Origin: Phycisphaeraceae bacterium
GTDB lineage: Bacteria; Planctomycetota; Phycisphaerae; Phycisphaerales; UBA1924
Reading direction: 5' to 3'
DNA: 64,000 nucleotides
Assembly: GCA_019636565.1 (NCBI GenBank)
Contig: JAHBXG010000007.1
Coordinates: 1-64,000, forward strand
Under the pieces are notes generated by a model. That model did not search any database and had not been told where the DNA came from. It saw only the letters and a program-made list of their open reading frames with translations. The translations under genes and the position numbers were made by a program. Shown one piece after another: positions 8,727 through 17,732 of this stretch; position 1 is the first letter of the stretch; each line of letters opens with the position of its first letter.

Positions 8727-8768
8727 AAAAAGCCGACACGGGCCTCAGGACGATCCTGAAGCCCGCGT
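8727..8768 (-). terminator. strong intrinsic terminator of the fibro-slime gene
   Basis: On the minus strand a 15-bp stem (ACGCGGGCTTCAGGA paired with TCCTGAGGCCCGTGT, two G-T wobbles) closes on a TCG loop and is followed by CGGC and five T. It is the clearest rho-independent terminator in the window. It separates the fibro-slime gene from the kinase gene, whose GTG start lies just beyond the T-run. Confidence 0.8.
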
Positions 8769-8811
8769 CGCGGCGCGTGGGCACACGGAGGTGTGCGGTG
8801 GTGATCGAGGG

Positions 8812-8838
8812 CGGACCTCCGACTCCGCCGGAGGTCCG
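8812..8838. other. perfect 10-bp hairpin after the fibro-slime gene
   Basis: CGGACCTCCG and CGGAGGTCCG form a perfect 10-bp stem with a 7-base loop, 10 bases past the stop codon at 8849. No T-run follows on either strand, so it may protect the 3' end or aid the terminator at 8727-8768 instead of terminating alone. Confidence 0.5.
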
Positions 8839-8848
8839 GAGGTGTCGA

Positions 8849-9790
8849 TTAGTCGAAGAGGCCGGAGACCGGGGGCGGATCGACTGCGATGAGGCTGATC
8901 GTCGTATCGATCCGGCAGTTCGAGGCCGAAGTGTGGCGTTCCGCGAAGCAGAGCTTGAGGGGATACATCTTGTTGTCTTCAAGGCCCGCGATGCGATCGA
9001 GTTCGATGGTCTGGCTGATGGCGCTGTGGACGCCGCCGATATCGACTACCAGCTTGCCGTTCACATAGACCCAGACGTCGTCGTCGCCGGTGAAGGTGAA
9101 TGTCTGGCCGGTTCCCTTCTTGTAGCGGAACTCGGTGTCGAGTTCGAAGGTGAACCCGAAGTTCTTGCTTTGGCCAGGCGAGTTGCCGAAGAGTTCACCG
9201 TTGATTGGGAAGAAGCCGCCCTTCGCCGAGTAACCGGCGTCGGTCTTGTCGCTGAATGAATAGATGTTCGAGTTGGCTTGGCGGACGAGCACGATGGGGA
9301 CGGTCTTGCTCAGGTTCGTGCCGGGCACATCGCGGAACCACTGCTTGAAGTTAGCCTCCGTCGTGAGTGCGCCGCCGTTGCTCGTGGAGACCGTGCCGGC
9401 CTTGTCGCCGTTCTTTGCGGCGATGTACGACTTGGCGATTGGCATCACGTTGCGGGCGCTCGCGTCTGCGGCCTGCTTGCTCACGAGATTGCCCTGGCTT
9501 TTGAACTGCGGCTTGCGATCGGCGTCGAGTTCATCCTTGACCATGCCGACGTAGTGGCCGTATCCGCCCGAGGGGACGAACTCAAAGTCCGGGTGACCGT
9601 TGGCTTCGCTCTTCCACTTGAAGTCGCGGCAGACGCCGTACAGCGTCAGCGAACTGGGAAGCGCGGCGTATGGATCGGCCGCGTTACGCGCCGGCGCCTT
9701 GGACGGCGTCAGCAACGCTCCGGCGACTGCCAGGCCCGCGAGGGCCAGCAGTCCGGCCGGCATAGTGAATCGATTCCTGGATCGGACCAT
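8849..9790 (-). CDS. fibro-slime domain protein (PA14-like), exported
   Basis: A 313-residue exported protein with a signal segment (AGLLALAGLAVAGALLTPSKAPA). The rest matches the fibro-slime domain, a PA14-like beta module first named from Dictyostelium and Fibrobacter and presumed to bind carbohydrate or act in adhesion. Recognisable parts are SLTLYGVCRDFKW with NGHPDFEF near residue 60, a central NFKQWFRDVPGTNLS, and the core TFTGDDDVWVYVNGKLVVD, followed by GGVH. The ATG at 9790 is preceded by GAGGAGG at 8 bases, one of the best Shine-Dalgarno sites in the window. A strong terminator follows, so it is probably a single-gene unit. Confidence 0.85.
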   Translation of the reverse strand: MVRSRNRFTMPAGLLALAGLAVAGALLTPSKAPARNAADPYAALPSSLTLYGVCRDFKWKSEANGHPDFEFVPSGGYGHYVGMVKDELDADRKPQFKSQGNLVSKQAADASARNVMPIAKSYIAAKNGDKAGTVSTSNGGALTTEANFKQWFRDVPGTNLSKTVPIVLVRQANSNIYSFSDKTDAGYSAKGGFFPINGELFGNSPGQSKNFGFTFELDTEFRYKKGTGQTFTFTGDDDVWVYVNGKLVVDIGGVHSAISQTIELDRIAGLEDNKMYPLKLCFAERHTSASNCRIDTTISLIAVDPPPVSGLFD

Positions 9791-10065
9791 GGCGAACCCT
9801 CCTCGGCCACGCGGCCGCTTGCTCTCTTGTCACGCCTTCGAGCGGACAGTTGAAAGTTCGAATACGGGTTTTCAAGATGCAAGCGATGAGCCAACGGGCC
9901 CAGCGGGTGGACGAGCGAAGGTGCGGATTGGGCCGGATTTGCCGGCGCGTGAAGACGAGCAGGCATCCAGAATGGGGCCGAGGGCGACACTATCGGGCGT
10001 GACTTGCGTCGGTCGCATCGATTGTTGCGGGCTGATCGACCCGACCACCTTTATACTCGCACCGC

Positions 10066-10470
10066 ATGGATATTCCGCGATGGGTTTGGACAGTGCTGCT
10101 TCTGATCGGCTCGAACACTTTCATGACGTTCGCGTGGTACTACCACGTGAAGCAAAGAGCGTGGCCGCTCCTGGTAGCGATCGGGATTTCGTGGTTGATC
10201 GCCCTACCGGAGTACATCTTGCAGGTTCCGGCCAATCGAATCAGTCACTTCGAACACGGGGGCGCGTTCACGCTGCCGCAACTGAAGATTCTGCAGGAGG
10301 CGATTACGCTCGCGGTTTTCACGGTGTTCACGATCTATGTGGCGAAGGAGAGAATGCGGGCGAACGACGTGGTCGCGTTCGGGCTGATCTTCGCGGCGGT
10401 CGTGGTATCGATGGCCGGAAGGGCGGATCGAACCGTCGTCAATACTCAGCAGTCGGCTATCAGCGAGTAG
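10066..10470 (+). CDS. DUF486 / DMT-superfamily small membrane protein
   Basis: A 134-residue integral membrane protein of the DUF486 family, distant relatives of drug/metabolite transporters with four helices. Family motifs include SNTFMTFAWYYH near residue 20, the WPLLVAIGISWLIALPEY helix, and the NRISH segment followed by LKILQEAITL. Length and layout are normal for the family. The substrate is unknown. The preceding 275 bases (9791-10065) between it and the divergent fibro-slime gene hold no gene that I can see. Confidence 0.85.
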   Translation: MDIPRWVWTVLLLIGSNTFMTFAWYYHVKQRAWPLLVAIGISWLIALPEYILQVPANRISHFEHGGAFTLPQLKILQEAITLAVFTVFTIYVAKERMRANDVVAFGLIFAAVVVSMAGRADRTVVNTQQSAISE

Positions 10471-10527
10471 CGACGGCAAGAATCTGACGGCTGACGACAG
10501 GCTGCGAGCTGCTGGTATCTTCTTCCC

Positions 10528-12045
10528 ATGATCGATCCGACTGCCGACACGCCCGACTCGCCGCGATGGATTCGATCGGGCGCCCTCGTGCTTGGGCCGA
10601 TCGCGGCCGTTGCTGTGTATTTTTGGCTGGGGCAATCTTCGCTTGATCACGCCGGGCGGGCGACGGTGGCGCTGGGCATATTGATGGCGATTTGGTGGAT
10701 CAGCGAGGCGATCCCGATTGAAGCGACGAGCCTGGTGCCGATGGCGTTGTTTCCGCTGCTGGGCGTGCTGAACATGAAAGAGGCGTGCGCGCCCTACGCC
10801 GACCCGGTCGTGTTCTTTTTCATGGGGGGGATGCTGATCGGCGCGGCGATGGAAAAGTGGGGGCTTCCCAGGCGGTTTGCGCTGGCGGTTCTATCGCGGC
10901 TCGGCGGCAATCCGTTCATGCTGGTTGGCGGCATCATTCTCGCCTCCGGCGTGATCAGCATGTGGGTGAACAACACCTCGACGGCGGTGATGATGCTGCC
11001 GATCACGGTCAGTCTTTCCGCTTTTGTGGCAAAGCACGCGGGAGCGGATGAGGCGAAGGGGGTGCGGAACTTCGGGGCGTGCCTGGTGCTAGGAGTGGCG
11101 TATGCCGCGAACATCGGCGGCATGGGGACGCTGTTTGGTTCTTCCCCCAATCTAGTGCTTACGAGCCAGTTGGACAAAGCCCTGGCGCAACCTCTTTCGT
11201 TTGTGCAATACGCGCGGATCGGCATGCCCGTGGTTCTGGTGCTGCTGCCTTTGACGTGGGTGACGCTGATCGTGTTGTATCCGCCGCGGCTGCGAGAGAT
11301 TCCGGGGCTGAAGGCGCTGGTGCGGACCGAGCGTGCGCTGCTTGGCGGGCTGAAGGCCGGCGAGATCGCGGTGATGATTGTGTTTGGGCTGGCAATGGTG
11401 GCGTGGGTGCTGCAAGAACCCCTGAATGGGTGGATTCACGCCTGGCGTGGCATGGAGGGCAAGCCGGCGAAAGTCGTGACGGAAGCCGAGGTGGCGGTGT
11501 TGGCGGCGCTTGCGCTCTTTCTGATCCCCGTTTCTCTCAAGCGCCACGAATTCGCGCTCGATTGGAAAACCGGCGGGAAGATTCCATGGGGAATCCTGCT
11601 TCTCTTCGGCGGAGGGATGTCGCTGGCGGAGGCCCTGCGCGTCAACGGCGTGAACGAGTTCATTGGCTCAAGCTTTTCCGCGATCGGCAACATGCACCCT
11701 CTGTTGGTTTTGGGATTGGTCACGATGACGCTCATCGCGATCACCGAAGTGGCGAGCAATACGGCCGCGGCTTCGACATTCATTCCGATCGCGGTGGTGG
11801 TCGCTCCGGCGGTGGGGGTTCACCCGTTTCTGCTGGCAACGGCGGTCTCACTGGCGGCGAGCAGCGGGTTTGCGCTGCCGATTGGCACGCCGCCCAACGC
11901 GCTCGCCTACGCAACGGGAAGAGTGGGGATGGGTCGGTTCGTGCGCGCAGGGATACTGGTGGACATTCTTGCGGGAATCGTGATTACCGTGGTGCTGTAC
12001 TACGGAAACGGCGTGCTATTCGCGTTGCCGGCGATTGCAAAATGA
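10528..12045 (+). CDS. SLC13 (DASS) family sodium:anion symporter
   Basis: A 505-residue polytopic transporter of the divalent anion:Na+ symporter family, which imports dicarboxylates such as succinate, or sulfate/phosphate in some members. Two inverted-repeat signatures are visible: WVNNTSTAVMMLPI near residue 150 (first SNT motif) and EVASNTAAASTFIPI near residue 412 (second). These bind Na+ and the substrate carboxylates in VcINDY. GFALPIGTPPNALAYATG near the end is also typical. The substrate cannot be fixed from sequence; dicarboxylate is most likely. Its stop lies 3 bases from the stop of the convergent protease gene. Confidence 0.88.
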   Translation: MIDPTADTPDSPRWIRSGALVLGPIAAVAVYFWLGQSSLDHAGRATVALGILMAIWWISEAIPIEATSLVPMALFPLLGVLNMKEACAPYADPVVFFFMGGMLIGAAMEKWGLPRRFALAVLSRLGGNPFMLVGGIILASGVISMWVNNTSTAVMMLPITVSLSAFVAKHAGADEAKGVRNFGACLVLGVAYAANIGGMGTLFGSSPNLVLTSQLDKALAQPLSFVQYARIGMPVVLVLLPLTWVTLIVLYPPRLREIPGLKALVRTERALLGGLKAGEIAVMIVFGLAMVAWVLQEPLNGWIHAWRGMEGKPAKVVTEAEVAVLAALALFLIPVSLKRHEFALDWKTGGKIPWGILLLFGGGMSLAEALRVNGVNEFIGSSFSAIGNMHPLLVLGLVTMTLIAITEVASNTAAASTFIPIAVVVAPAVGVHPFLLATAVSLAASSGFALPIGTPPNALAYATGRVGMGRFVRAGILVDILAGIVITVVLYYGNGVLFALPAIAK

Positions 12046-12048
12046 GGG

Positions 12049-13518
12049 TCATTCCGTTCGAAGATCGATGGAGCCCCTGATTCGATTTCGAATGACGCTC
12101 ATTTTTACGCCCTGCTTCATATCCGCCTTATCCAGAATTGCGGCGAACTCCTCGGCGGTCCGTGTCGGTGATTCATCGATTGCCACGATGATGTCGCCCT
12201 CCTCGAAGCCCGATCCTGCTCCAGGCCCCGCGAGGTCGAGTTTCTGGACGATGACGCCACGGATTCCGCCAAAGCCACGACCGAGCAGGCGCCGGACCTC
12301 AGGATCAATGGTTCGAACGATCCCGCCGAAACGGTCGGAGTATTGTCCGCCCATCGACTGCGCTTCGTTCGAGCTCCAGTCTGCGATCTGCACGCTGATC
12401 TTCTTGGACTTGCCTTCGCGGAGGATGTCGAAAGTCGACTTTGTTCCCGGCGCTGTCACGGCGATCGCGGCGCGAAGCGTGGAAAAGCGGGTCATCGGGC
12501 GCGCGTTGTACCGCGTAATGATGTCACCTGGCTGAAATCCCGCGGCGGATGCGGGGCCATCGTCTACTACACGGCTCACCAGCACTCCGCCTTCGCTTGT
12601 CACGCCGAGTTGCTTGAGACGAGCAGACGTCAGTTCTTCAAACTCGAGTCCGACCCATCCCCGCACGACACGCCCGGACTTCAGGATCGAATCCATGACC
12701 GCTTTGGCGATCTGCATGGGAATAGCAAAGCCGATTCCTTCGCTTCCTCCGGCCCGCGTTGCGATCGCTGAATTGATACCCACAACTCGGCCCTCAAGAT
12801 CGAGCAGCGGCCCGCCCGAATTGCCGGGGTTGATCGCGGCATCAGTCTGGATGAAATCCTGGTACATATCCCGGCTGGCTCCGGGGAGCGCCACGCCCGA
12901 GCGGCTCTTGGCCGAGACAATGCCCGTCGTGACGGTGTTGGCGAAGCCGAAGGGTGAACCGATCGCGATGACCCAGTCGCCGACTTCGACCGAGTCGGAG
13001 TCGCCCATTGCTGCGGTCGGAAACACCTCGTTGGGGGGTGCGTCCTTGATGCGGACGACGGCGAGATCGGTGAGCGGATCGCGACCAACGACGACGGCGT
13101 CGAACTCGCGCCCGTCGGTCAGTTTGGCTCGGTGCGATTCGCCGACTTCTACAACGTGGTTGTTGGTCAGGATGACGCCGCTGGAATCAACGATCACGCC
13201 GGAGCCGAAGCCCACGGGCTGATTCACCGTCTGCCCGGTGGGTCTTGAAAAGAACCCGTCATTTTGCATGACGGGAACGCGTCGCATGGCGGTGATATGG
13301 ACGACCGCGGGCTCTGCCTGTTTGGCGACGCGCTGGAAGGCACGCGAGAGTGCGCGGGCGGATTGAAGGTCATCGGCGGCGGTGGGCGCCGCGGAGTTCT
13401 GCGCGAACGTGCTCTGCGGCAGAATTGCCGCGGATGTGATGGCGACAAAAGCCGCCATTACAAAGACGGGAAACTTGCATTTGAGCCGCGAACCAAACGA
13501 AGCAGTCGTGCTGGTCAT
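12049..13518 (-). CDS. DegP/HtrA-type serine protease with two PDZ domains
   Basis: A 489-residue exported protease-chaperone of the Do/DegQ family acting in the periplasm. The signal peptide (KFPVFVMAAFVAITSAAILP) ends near TFAQ. The catalytic triad is visible as LTNNHVV (His), DPLTDLAVV (Asp) and INPGNSGGPL (Ser). Two PDZ domains follow: GVLVSRVVDDGPASAAG and the shorter GVIVQKLDLAGPGAGSGFEEGD. The ATG at 13518 is chosen for the signal peptide; a GTG at 13545 is an alternative that adds 9 residues. No sigma factor or regulator adjoins it. Confidence 0.92.
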   Translation of the reverse strand: MTSTTASFGSRLKCKFPVFVMAAFVAITSAAILPQSTFAQNSAAPTAADDLQSARALSRAFQRVAKQAEPAVVHITAMRRVPVMQNDGFFSRPTGQTVNQPVGFGSGVIVDSSGVILTNNHVVEVGESHRAKLTDGREFDAVVVGRDPLTDLAVVRIKDAPPNEVFPTAAMGDSDSVEVGDWVIAIGSPFGFANTVTTGIVSAKSRSGVALPGASRDMYQDFIQTDAAINPGNSGGPLLDLEGRVVGINSAIATRAGGSEGIGFAIPMQIAKAVMDSILKSGRVVRGWVGLEFEELTSARLKQLGVTSEGGVLVSRVVDDGPASAAGFQPGDIITRYNARPMTRFSTLRAAIAVTAPGTKSTFDILREGKSKKISVQIADWSSNEAQSMGGQYSDRFGGIVRTIDPEVRRLLGRGFGGIRGVIVQKLDLAGPGAGSGFEEGDIIVAIDESPTRTAEEFAAILDKADMKQGVKMSVIRNRIRGSIDLRTE

Positions 13519-13774
13519 AGGTGATTGTTCGCTCGAAGTGGACACGGGAGTTCATGGGGATAAGTGTTCAGCGCGCGATTATCGAAAGGGTTCGATTCTC
13601 CTGCGGCTGCGGTGTTTTCGGGCGCATCGATCGCGCCTGGCCCTGGTTGCCCATTGGAACAGATGCGCAGCAGAGCTTTCTCCGTCAGGGCAAATTGATC
13701 GCGTCCGAAGGCCGGAAGTGGGGGCTCATAGCACAACGCAGAATAGAGGGATGTATTGCCGATCGGCCGCAGGC

Positions 13775-14494
13775 CTATGTACCGCGGACATTTCCAAATA
13801 ATTCGATATGGAGGCGGGGGCAGTACCTCCAGCCCCGCTTCAAGCATTCCTCGACGATCCAGTGGCGGCGGGCGAGTGCCTCGACGGTGACACCCTCGGG
13901 CATGAGGAGGACATCTTCTTGCTTCCATCCTCGCAGACTGTTCAGCAGCGTTTCAATCTCGCCGATCTGCTCGGAATCGCTGACCACGAATTTCAGTTGG
14001 CGCGAGGGGTACGCGTCGATCAGCCTCTGGAGCACGTCGAGGTTGATCCGACGGGCTTCGTGGCGTACCTGCCAGATGGCATCTCTATCGCGCGGATCGT
14101 CGGGCTGCGGCGTCGAGTTGCTCAGTTTGGGGCTGACGCTCATCAAGTCGCAGGCGATCTCTCGCCAGATTGTGCCGGCGGTCTCGATCGTGATGTGCAT
14201 GCCGAGAGTTTGCAGAGCGGACGCGAGCTTTTCCGCCTGCGCAAACATCATCGGCTCGCCGCCGGTGATGACGGCGTGAGAAATGCCTGCGGTCTTTGCC
14301 CGGTTGGCTTCGTCGATCAAATCCTGAAGCGGGCGCTGTTTCGATTCGGCGTTCCAACTGGCGTATGGCGTATCGCACCAGGTGCAGCGAAGGTTGCAAC
14401 CGCTGAAGCGAACGAACCACGAGGGAACACCCGCGAGCTTGCCCTCGCCCTGAATGCTCGTGAAGGTTTCGGAGATGGGTGCGGAAGTGGACAT
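13775..14494 (-). CDS. queE: 7-carboxy-7-deazaguanine synthase (QueE)
   Basis: Radical SAM enzyme converting 6-carboxy-tetrahydropterin to 7-carboxy-7-deazaguanine in queuosine (tRNA) synthesis. The 239-residue protein has the CX3CX2C cluster motif CNLRCTWC, followed by DTPYASWN, and the substrate segment FTSIQGEGKLAG at the N terminus. VITGGEPMM and ETAGTIW are further family marks. The start is ATG at 14494, overlapping the queC stop as TGATG, so translation is coupled; the frame continues upstream but only inside queC. It works directly before QueC in the pathway. Confidence 0.93.
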   Translation of the reverse strand: MSTSAPISETFTSIQGEGKLAGVPSWFVRFSGCNLRCTWCDTPYASWNAESKQRPLQDLIDEANRAKTAGISHAVITGGEPMMFAQAEKLASALQTLGMHITIETAGTIWREIACDLMSVSPKLSNSTPQPDDPRDRDAIWQVRHEARRINLDVLQRLIDAYPSRQLKFVVSDSEQIGEIETLLNSLRGWKQEDVLLMPEGVTVEALARRHWIVEECLKRGWRYCPRLHIELFGNVRGT

Positions 14495-15234
14495 CAGGAA
14501 TAGCGGGTCGGATCGGGAACGCCCGCCTCTTGAAAGCCGCGGCGGCGCAGTTGGCACGAATCGCACGAGCCGCAGGCGATTGGTATTGGGGAGGAATCGG
14601 ATCGCGGGTCGTAGCAACTTGTTGTGAGCGAGTAGTCAACGCCGAGTTTCACGCCAAGGCGAATGATGTCGGCTTTGCCGAGTGCCGAGAGCGGGGTATG
14701 GATGCTGAATCCGCTGCCTTTGCCGGCGATGGCTTCGGTGCCGACCTGCGTTCCGAGATTGGCGGTGCGGGCGAACGACTCGATGAACTCCGGGCGGCAA
14801 TCGGGGTAGCCGGAATAGTCAATGGCGTTGACGCCGACGAAGATATCGCGGGCGCCGACGACTTCGGCGAGGCCAGTCGCAATCGAAAGGAAAATCAGGT
14901 TGCGGGCCGGGACGTAGGTGATTGGGACGCCCTCGCCGATGGCCTTCTCGCTGCGGTCCTTGGGGACGGCGATGTCCGCAGTGAGGGCACTGCCGCCGAT
15001 CGTGCGGAGATCGAGCTTGACAAGCCGGTGTTCGACCGCGCCGAGTTGTCTGGAAACGAGATTGGCCGCGGCAAGTTCGAGGTGGTGGCGCTGGCCGTAG
15101 TCGATGGCCAGCGTGACGGAGCGAAAGCCGTCGCGCCGTGCCGCGGCGAGGGCGGTGGCGCTGTCAAGTCCGCCCGAAAGCAGGACTACGGCGAGTTTTC
15201 CTTGCGTTGTCGCTCCGTCCGATTGCACGGGCAA
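14494..15234 (-). CDS. queC: 7-cyano-7-deazaguanine synthase (QueC)
   Basis: ATP-dependent enzyme that turns 7-carboxy-7-deazaguanine into preQ0, 246 residues. It carries the PP-loop [12 protein letters not shown] at residues about 18-29, the RNLIFLSIA helix, and a C-terminal zinc site of four cysteines (SCYDP, then ACGSCDSC). The listed start is a TTG at 15234; a GTG two codons further in (15228) is equally plausible, since most relatives begin close to the PP-loop. It forms an overlapping pair with queE. No other queuosine gene is in the window. Confidence 0.93.
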   Translation of the reverse strand: MPVQSDGATTQGKLAVVLLSGGLDSATALAAARRDGFRSVTLAIDYGQRHHLELAAANLVSRQLGAVEHRLVKLDLRTIGGSALTADIAVPKDRSEKAIGEGVPITYVPARNLIFLSIATGLAEVVGARDIFVGVNAIDYSGYPDCRPEFIESFARTANLGTQVGTEAIAGKGSGFSIHTPLSALGKADIIRLGVKLGVDYSLTTSCYDPRSDSSPIPIACGSCDSCQLRRRGFQEAGVPDPTRYS

Positions 15235-15250
15235 GAGTACGAGCCAAGGT

Positions 15251-16258
15251 TCACTTTGTGGAGGCCTGTTCGGCCGATGCGTTCTTGGTTTCCTGCTTCG
15301 GAATCAGACCGATCCGCTGGTGCGGATAGTCGGTGATGATGATGAACCGGCCCAGGATGTCCGTTCCGATATTCGCGTCCCGTGTCGATTCCGCGAATGT
15401 GCCCTTGGCCTCAAGGGCGAAATCGGCATTGACGTCCTCAAACTTCACGCCGCCGAGTTCAAGGCTGGCAACTTTTCCCCGCTTGCCAGAAACAAAGCCG
15501 CCGAAGCCGCCGAGTTTGCAGTCCTTGACTTCGCGATTCTTGAGCATGTCGTACTTGGCGACCGCCGGCTGATGGAACGTGACGGATCCGGTTGCCCCAA
15601 GGTCGAGCCGGAACAAGCCCTCGTGCCCCTCGAATGAGCCGGGAACGGTTGGGATTCGATCCTTGATATCCAATGGAGTCCACTGCCCCTGCGCGAGTGA
15701 ATACGTTGCCGGATCGTGAAGCGCGATACTCGGGCCCACGAGGTCAATCTCTGCGATGCATTTGGACAGCACGCCGTAGCCGATGACGCCGCTGATCTTT
15801 TCGCCAACGAGGGGCTCGAGGAAGGCGAGATCAATCGACATGAGAGGGTGATCCTGAAACGTGACGGCGCCGAGCTTCATGGTGCGGGCCTTGTACAGGT
15901 CGGCCGGCTTCGCGCCGCCGACGCCGTTCGCCTGGATCGATCCATTGGATTCGAGTTCGAGGCCGTTGATCTGCGGCGTCGAGATGCAGCAGATTCCGGC
16001 GCCGGTATCAAAGATGAACCAGCCCGCATCATGCCCGTTGATCATGGGACGGACGAGGATGTGGCCGGACTTGATCCGCTTCACTTCGAGCGACGCTGAG
16101 GCGTTGGCATCGAATGTCACTGCACCTTGGATGGGCACGCCGTCGGCGTCTTTCTCGATGTGCGCGGGCTCGTCGGCTGTGGCCGGGGCGGGTGAGGTTG
16201 CGAGGCCGCAGGACATGACGAGAGCGAATGCGAATTGAAAAGCGAGTGCGTTCTTCAT
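15251..16258 (-). CDS. exported retropepsin-like aspartic protease domain protein
   Basis: A 335-residue exported protein with signal peptide ([22 protein letters not shown]). It contains two pepsin-like half domains of the bacterial retropepsin-like family. The first has the full active-site motif FIFDTGAG near residue 83 and GVIGYGVLS after it. The second has LDLGATG near residue 218, with Leu in place of the usual Thr. Near the C terminus ANIGTDIL and the hydrophobic IIITDYP complete the fold. With only one intact DTG it may act as a dimer or be a non-catalytic relative. It lies 3 bases downstream of the winged-helix regulator gene and is probably co-transcribed with it. Confidence 0.75.
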   Translation of the reverse strand: MKNALAFQFAFALVMSCGLATSPAPATADEPAHIEKDADGVPIQGAVTFDANASASLEVKRIKSGHILVRPMINGHDAGWFIFDTGAGICCISTPQINGLELESNGSIQANGVGGAKPADLYKARTMKLGAVTFQDHPLMSIDLAFLEPLVGEKISGVIGYGVLSKCIAEIDLVGPSIALHDPATYSLAQGQWTPLDIKDRIPTVPGSFEGHEGLFRLDLGATGSVTFHQPAVAKYDMLKNREVKDCKLGGFGGFVSGKRGKVASLELGGVKFEDVNADFALEAKGTFAESTRDANIGTDILGRFIIITDYPHQRIGLIPKQETKNASAEQASTK

Positions 16259-16261
16259 GTG

Positions 16262-16879
16262 TTACCCCTTTCTTCTGGATTTCTTGCGAGACTCGTTTGA
16301 AACACGCGAGCGTTCACCAAACCCTGACGGCGCAAGCAAGAACCCGAGCGAGAAGGCACGCCGATCCGCTCCGGGCCGACCCTTACGCAGAACGGAATGC
16401 AGTTCTTCGATCAGCGAGTTGATGCGGGCCAGTTCTTGCTCAGTGACCCAGCCCATCACGCGGCCGCCCCAGAGGCGCCGCTTTCCTCCAGCGCCGACGG
16501 GTCGAATTGCGAGGCACTCGCGTTCGAATTCTCGGAGCGAGAGCTTGAGGGCGTGCCGAACGACGCGAACCAAGTCCGCGCGAGGTGCGGCGTCGTAGTC
16601 CAGGCGGACGACGGAGGAAGGCAGTTCATAGACGACCCCGACCTTCTTTTCGTTGTTTGGTTGCGGCTGCTGGCGCACGAGCCCGACGCGCTGCAGAGCA
16701 CGCACGTGGAAGTAGAGCGCATCGGGCCTTCGCCCTAGCAGATCCGCAAGCTTTGCCACCGTGCAAGGGCCGGCGCTCGAGAGCGCGTCGACGATTTCCT
16801 GCCGGGTGGCGGAGACCAGCGCGCGAGTGGCGGCCGGCCTGTCGATCAGCAATGGCTTGGAATCTCTCGAGGCGGGCAT
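16262..16879 (-). CDS. ArsR-like winged-helix transcription regulator
   Basis: A 205-residue regulator. The N-terminal half is a winged helix in the ArsR style: TRQEIVDALSSAGPCTVAKL, then the recognition-helix region RRPDALYFHVRALQRVGLV. Metal-binding cysteine pairs of classic ArsR proteins are absent, so the ligand is unknown. The C-terminal half (FERECLAIRPVGAGGKRRLWG) is helical and basic. The ATG at 16879 is preceded by a perfect 9-bp inverted repeat overlapping the promoter, which indicates autoregulation. It sits directly upstream of the retropepsin-like gene and may control it. Confidence 0.78.
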   Translation of the reverse strand: MPASRDSKPLLIDRPAATRALVSATRQEIVDALSSAGPCTVAKLADLLGRRPDALYFHVRALQRVGLVRQQPQPNNEKKVGVVYELPSSVVRLDYDAAPRADLVRVVRHALKLSLREFERECLAIRPVGAGGKRRLWGGRVMGWVTEQELARINSLIEELHSVLRKGRPGADRRAFSLGFLLAPSGFGERSRVSNESRKKSRRKG

Positions 16880-16880
16880 G

Positions 16881-16914
16881 TTGAATAATATGACAATTAT
16901 TCAATATAAGTCAA
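16881..16914 (-). promoter_or_regulatory. promoter with overlapping operator of the winged-helix regulator
   Basis: On the minus strand, TTGACT (16909-16914) and TATTAT (16885-16890), 18 bases apart, match sigma70 boxes at 5 of 6 positions each. A perfect palindrome TTGAATAAT-N6-ATTATTCAA (16881-16904) covers the spacer and the -10 box. Transcription would start within a few bases of the ATG at 16879, giving a leaderless or nearly leaderless mRNA. Regulator bound here would block RNA polymerase. Confidence 0.7.
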
Positions 16915-16973
16915 GCGCTCTGCATCGCGTGCTTTGAATTGGCCTTTGGGTCGTACAAAGGGGTTGTTTCGGT

Positions 16974-17732
16974 TCAGGGCTTTCGTAGCACCGCCGCGTG
17001 CGGTTGCTTCGTGTCGCCGCACATCTTCTTTTCGTAGTTTGTGGCGACAACCTCACCCTCGCCTACCCATTCCGGCGCGACGAAGGACTCGCGGGTGAAC
17101 GCAAGGTGGCCGGCGGCATGTTTCGCGTCGGTCCACCGGGCGAAATGGGTTTGCATCCACGCCCAATAGTCATCGTGATCGGTCACGATGCGGAGTTCGC
17201 CGCCGGGCACCAGCACGCGCCACGCCTGCTCAAGAAACTTGTCCTGCACCACACGGTTCTTGTGGTGCTTGGTTTTGGGCCAAGGGTCGGAGTAGTAGAG
17301 ATGGATGGTGTTCACGATCGCATCGGGGCAGCGCCACTTCAGGAACTCCACGGCATCGGCGTGGAGCATCCGCACATTGTCCAAGGCGGCGCGCCGGACG
17401 CGATCGGCCGTGTAGGCGAAGAATGCGCCCTCCCATTCGATGCCGAGAAAATTAGTCTCAGGATTTTCCTTGGCGACGTTCAACATGAACGTGCCCTTGC
17501 CGCACCCGATCTCGATTTCGAAGCGGCGTTCGGGGTCGGCGAACCAGCGGCGCGGATCGAGCCGACCCGCCAGCGGGTTGGTCATCACTTCGTCCGGCAA
17601 TGCCGGGTACTCCTCCGTGGAAACACCGACTTTTCCCTTCGCGACGTCAAGTTCGCGTCCATGACCCAACTTTCCGCCGGAGAAGCGGCCCGATTTGCCC
17701 GGGAGGTGGGGGATGTGCCCTTCTTGCGTCAT
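16974..17732 (-). CDS. trmB: tRNA (guanine-46-N7)-methyltransferase (TrmB)
   Basis: SAM-dependent enzyme making m7G46 in tRNA. The SAM site EIEIGCGKGTFML and the family motif YYSDPWPKTKHHKNR are clear, followed by GGELRIVTDHDDYW. The frame is open far upstream. The ATG at 17732 (252 residues) was chosen because it starts just before the HLPGKSGRF segment; ATGs at 17798 and 17819 are alternatives and could be used if transcription begins near a TTATAC box at 17846-17851. It is divergent from the PrkA gene. The C-terminal TNYEKKM segment is typical. Confidence 0.92.
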   Translation of the reverse strand: MTQEGHIPHLPGKSGRFSGGKLGHGRELDVAKGKVGVSTEEYPALPDEVMTNPLAGRLDPRRWFADPERRFEIEIGCGKGTFMLNVAKENPETNFLGIEWEGAFFAYTADRVRRAALDNVRMLHADAVEFLKWRCPDAIVNTIHLYYSDPWPKTKHHKNRVVQDKFLEQAWRVLVPGGELRIVTDHDDYWAWMQTHFARWTDAKHAAGHLAFTRESFVAPEWVGEGEVVATNYEKKMCGDTKQPHAAVLRKP

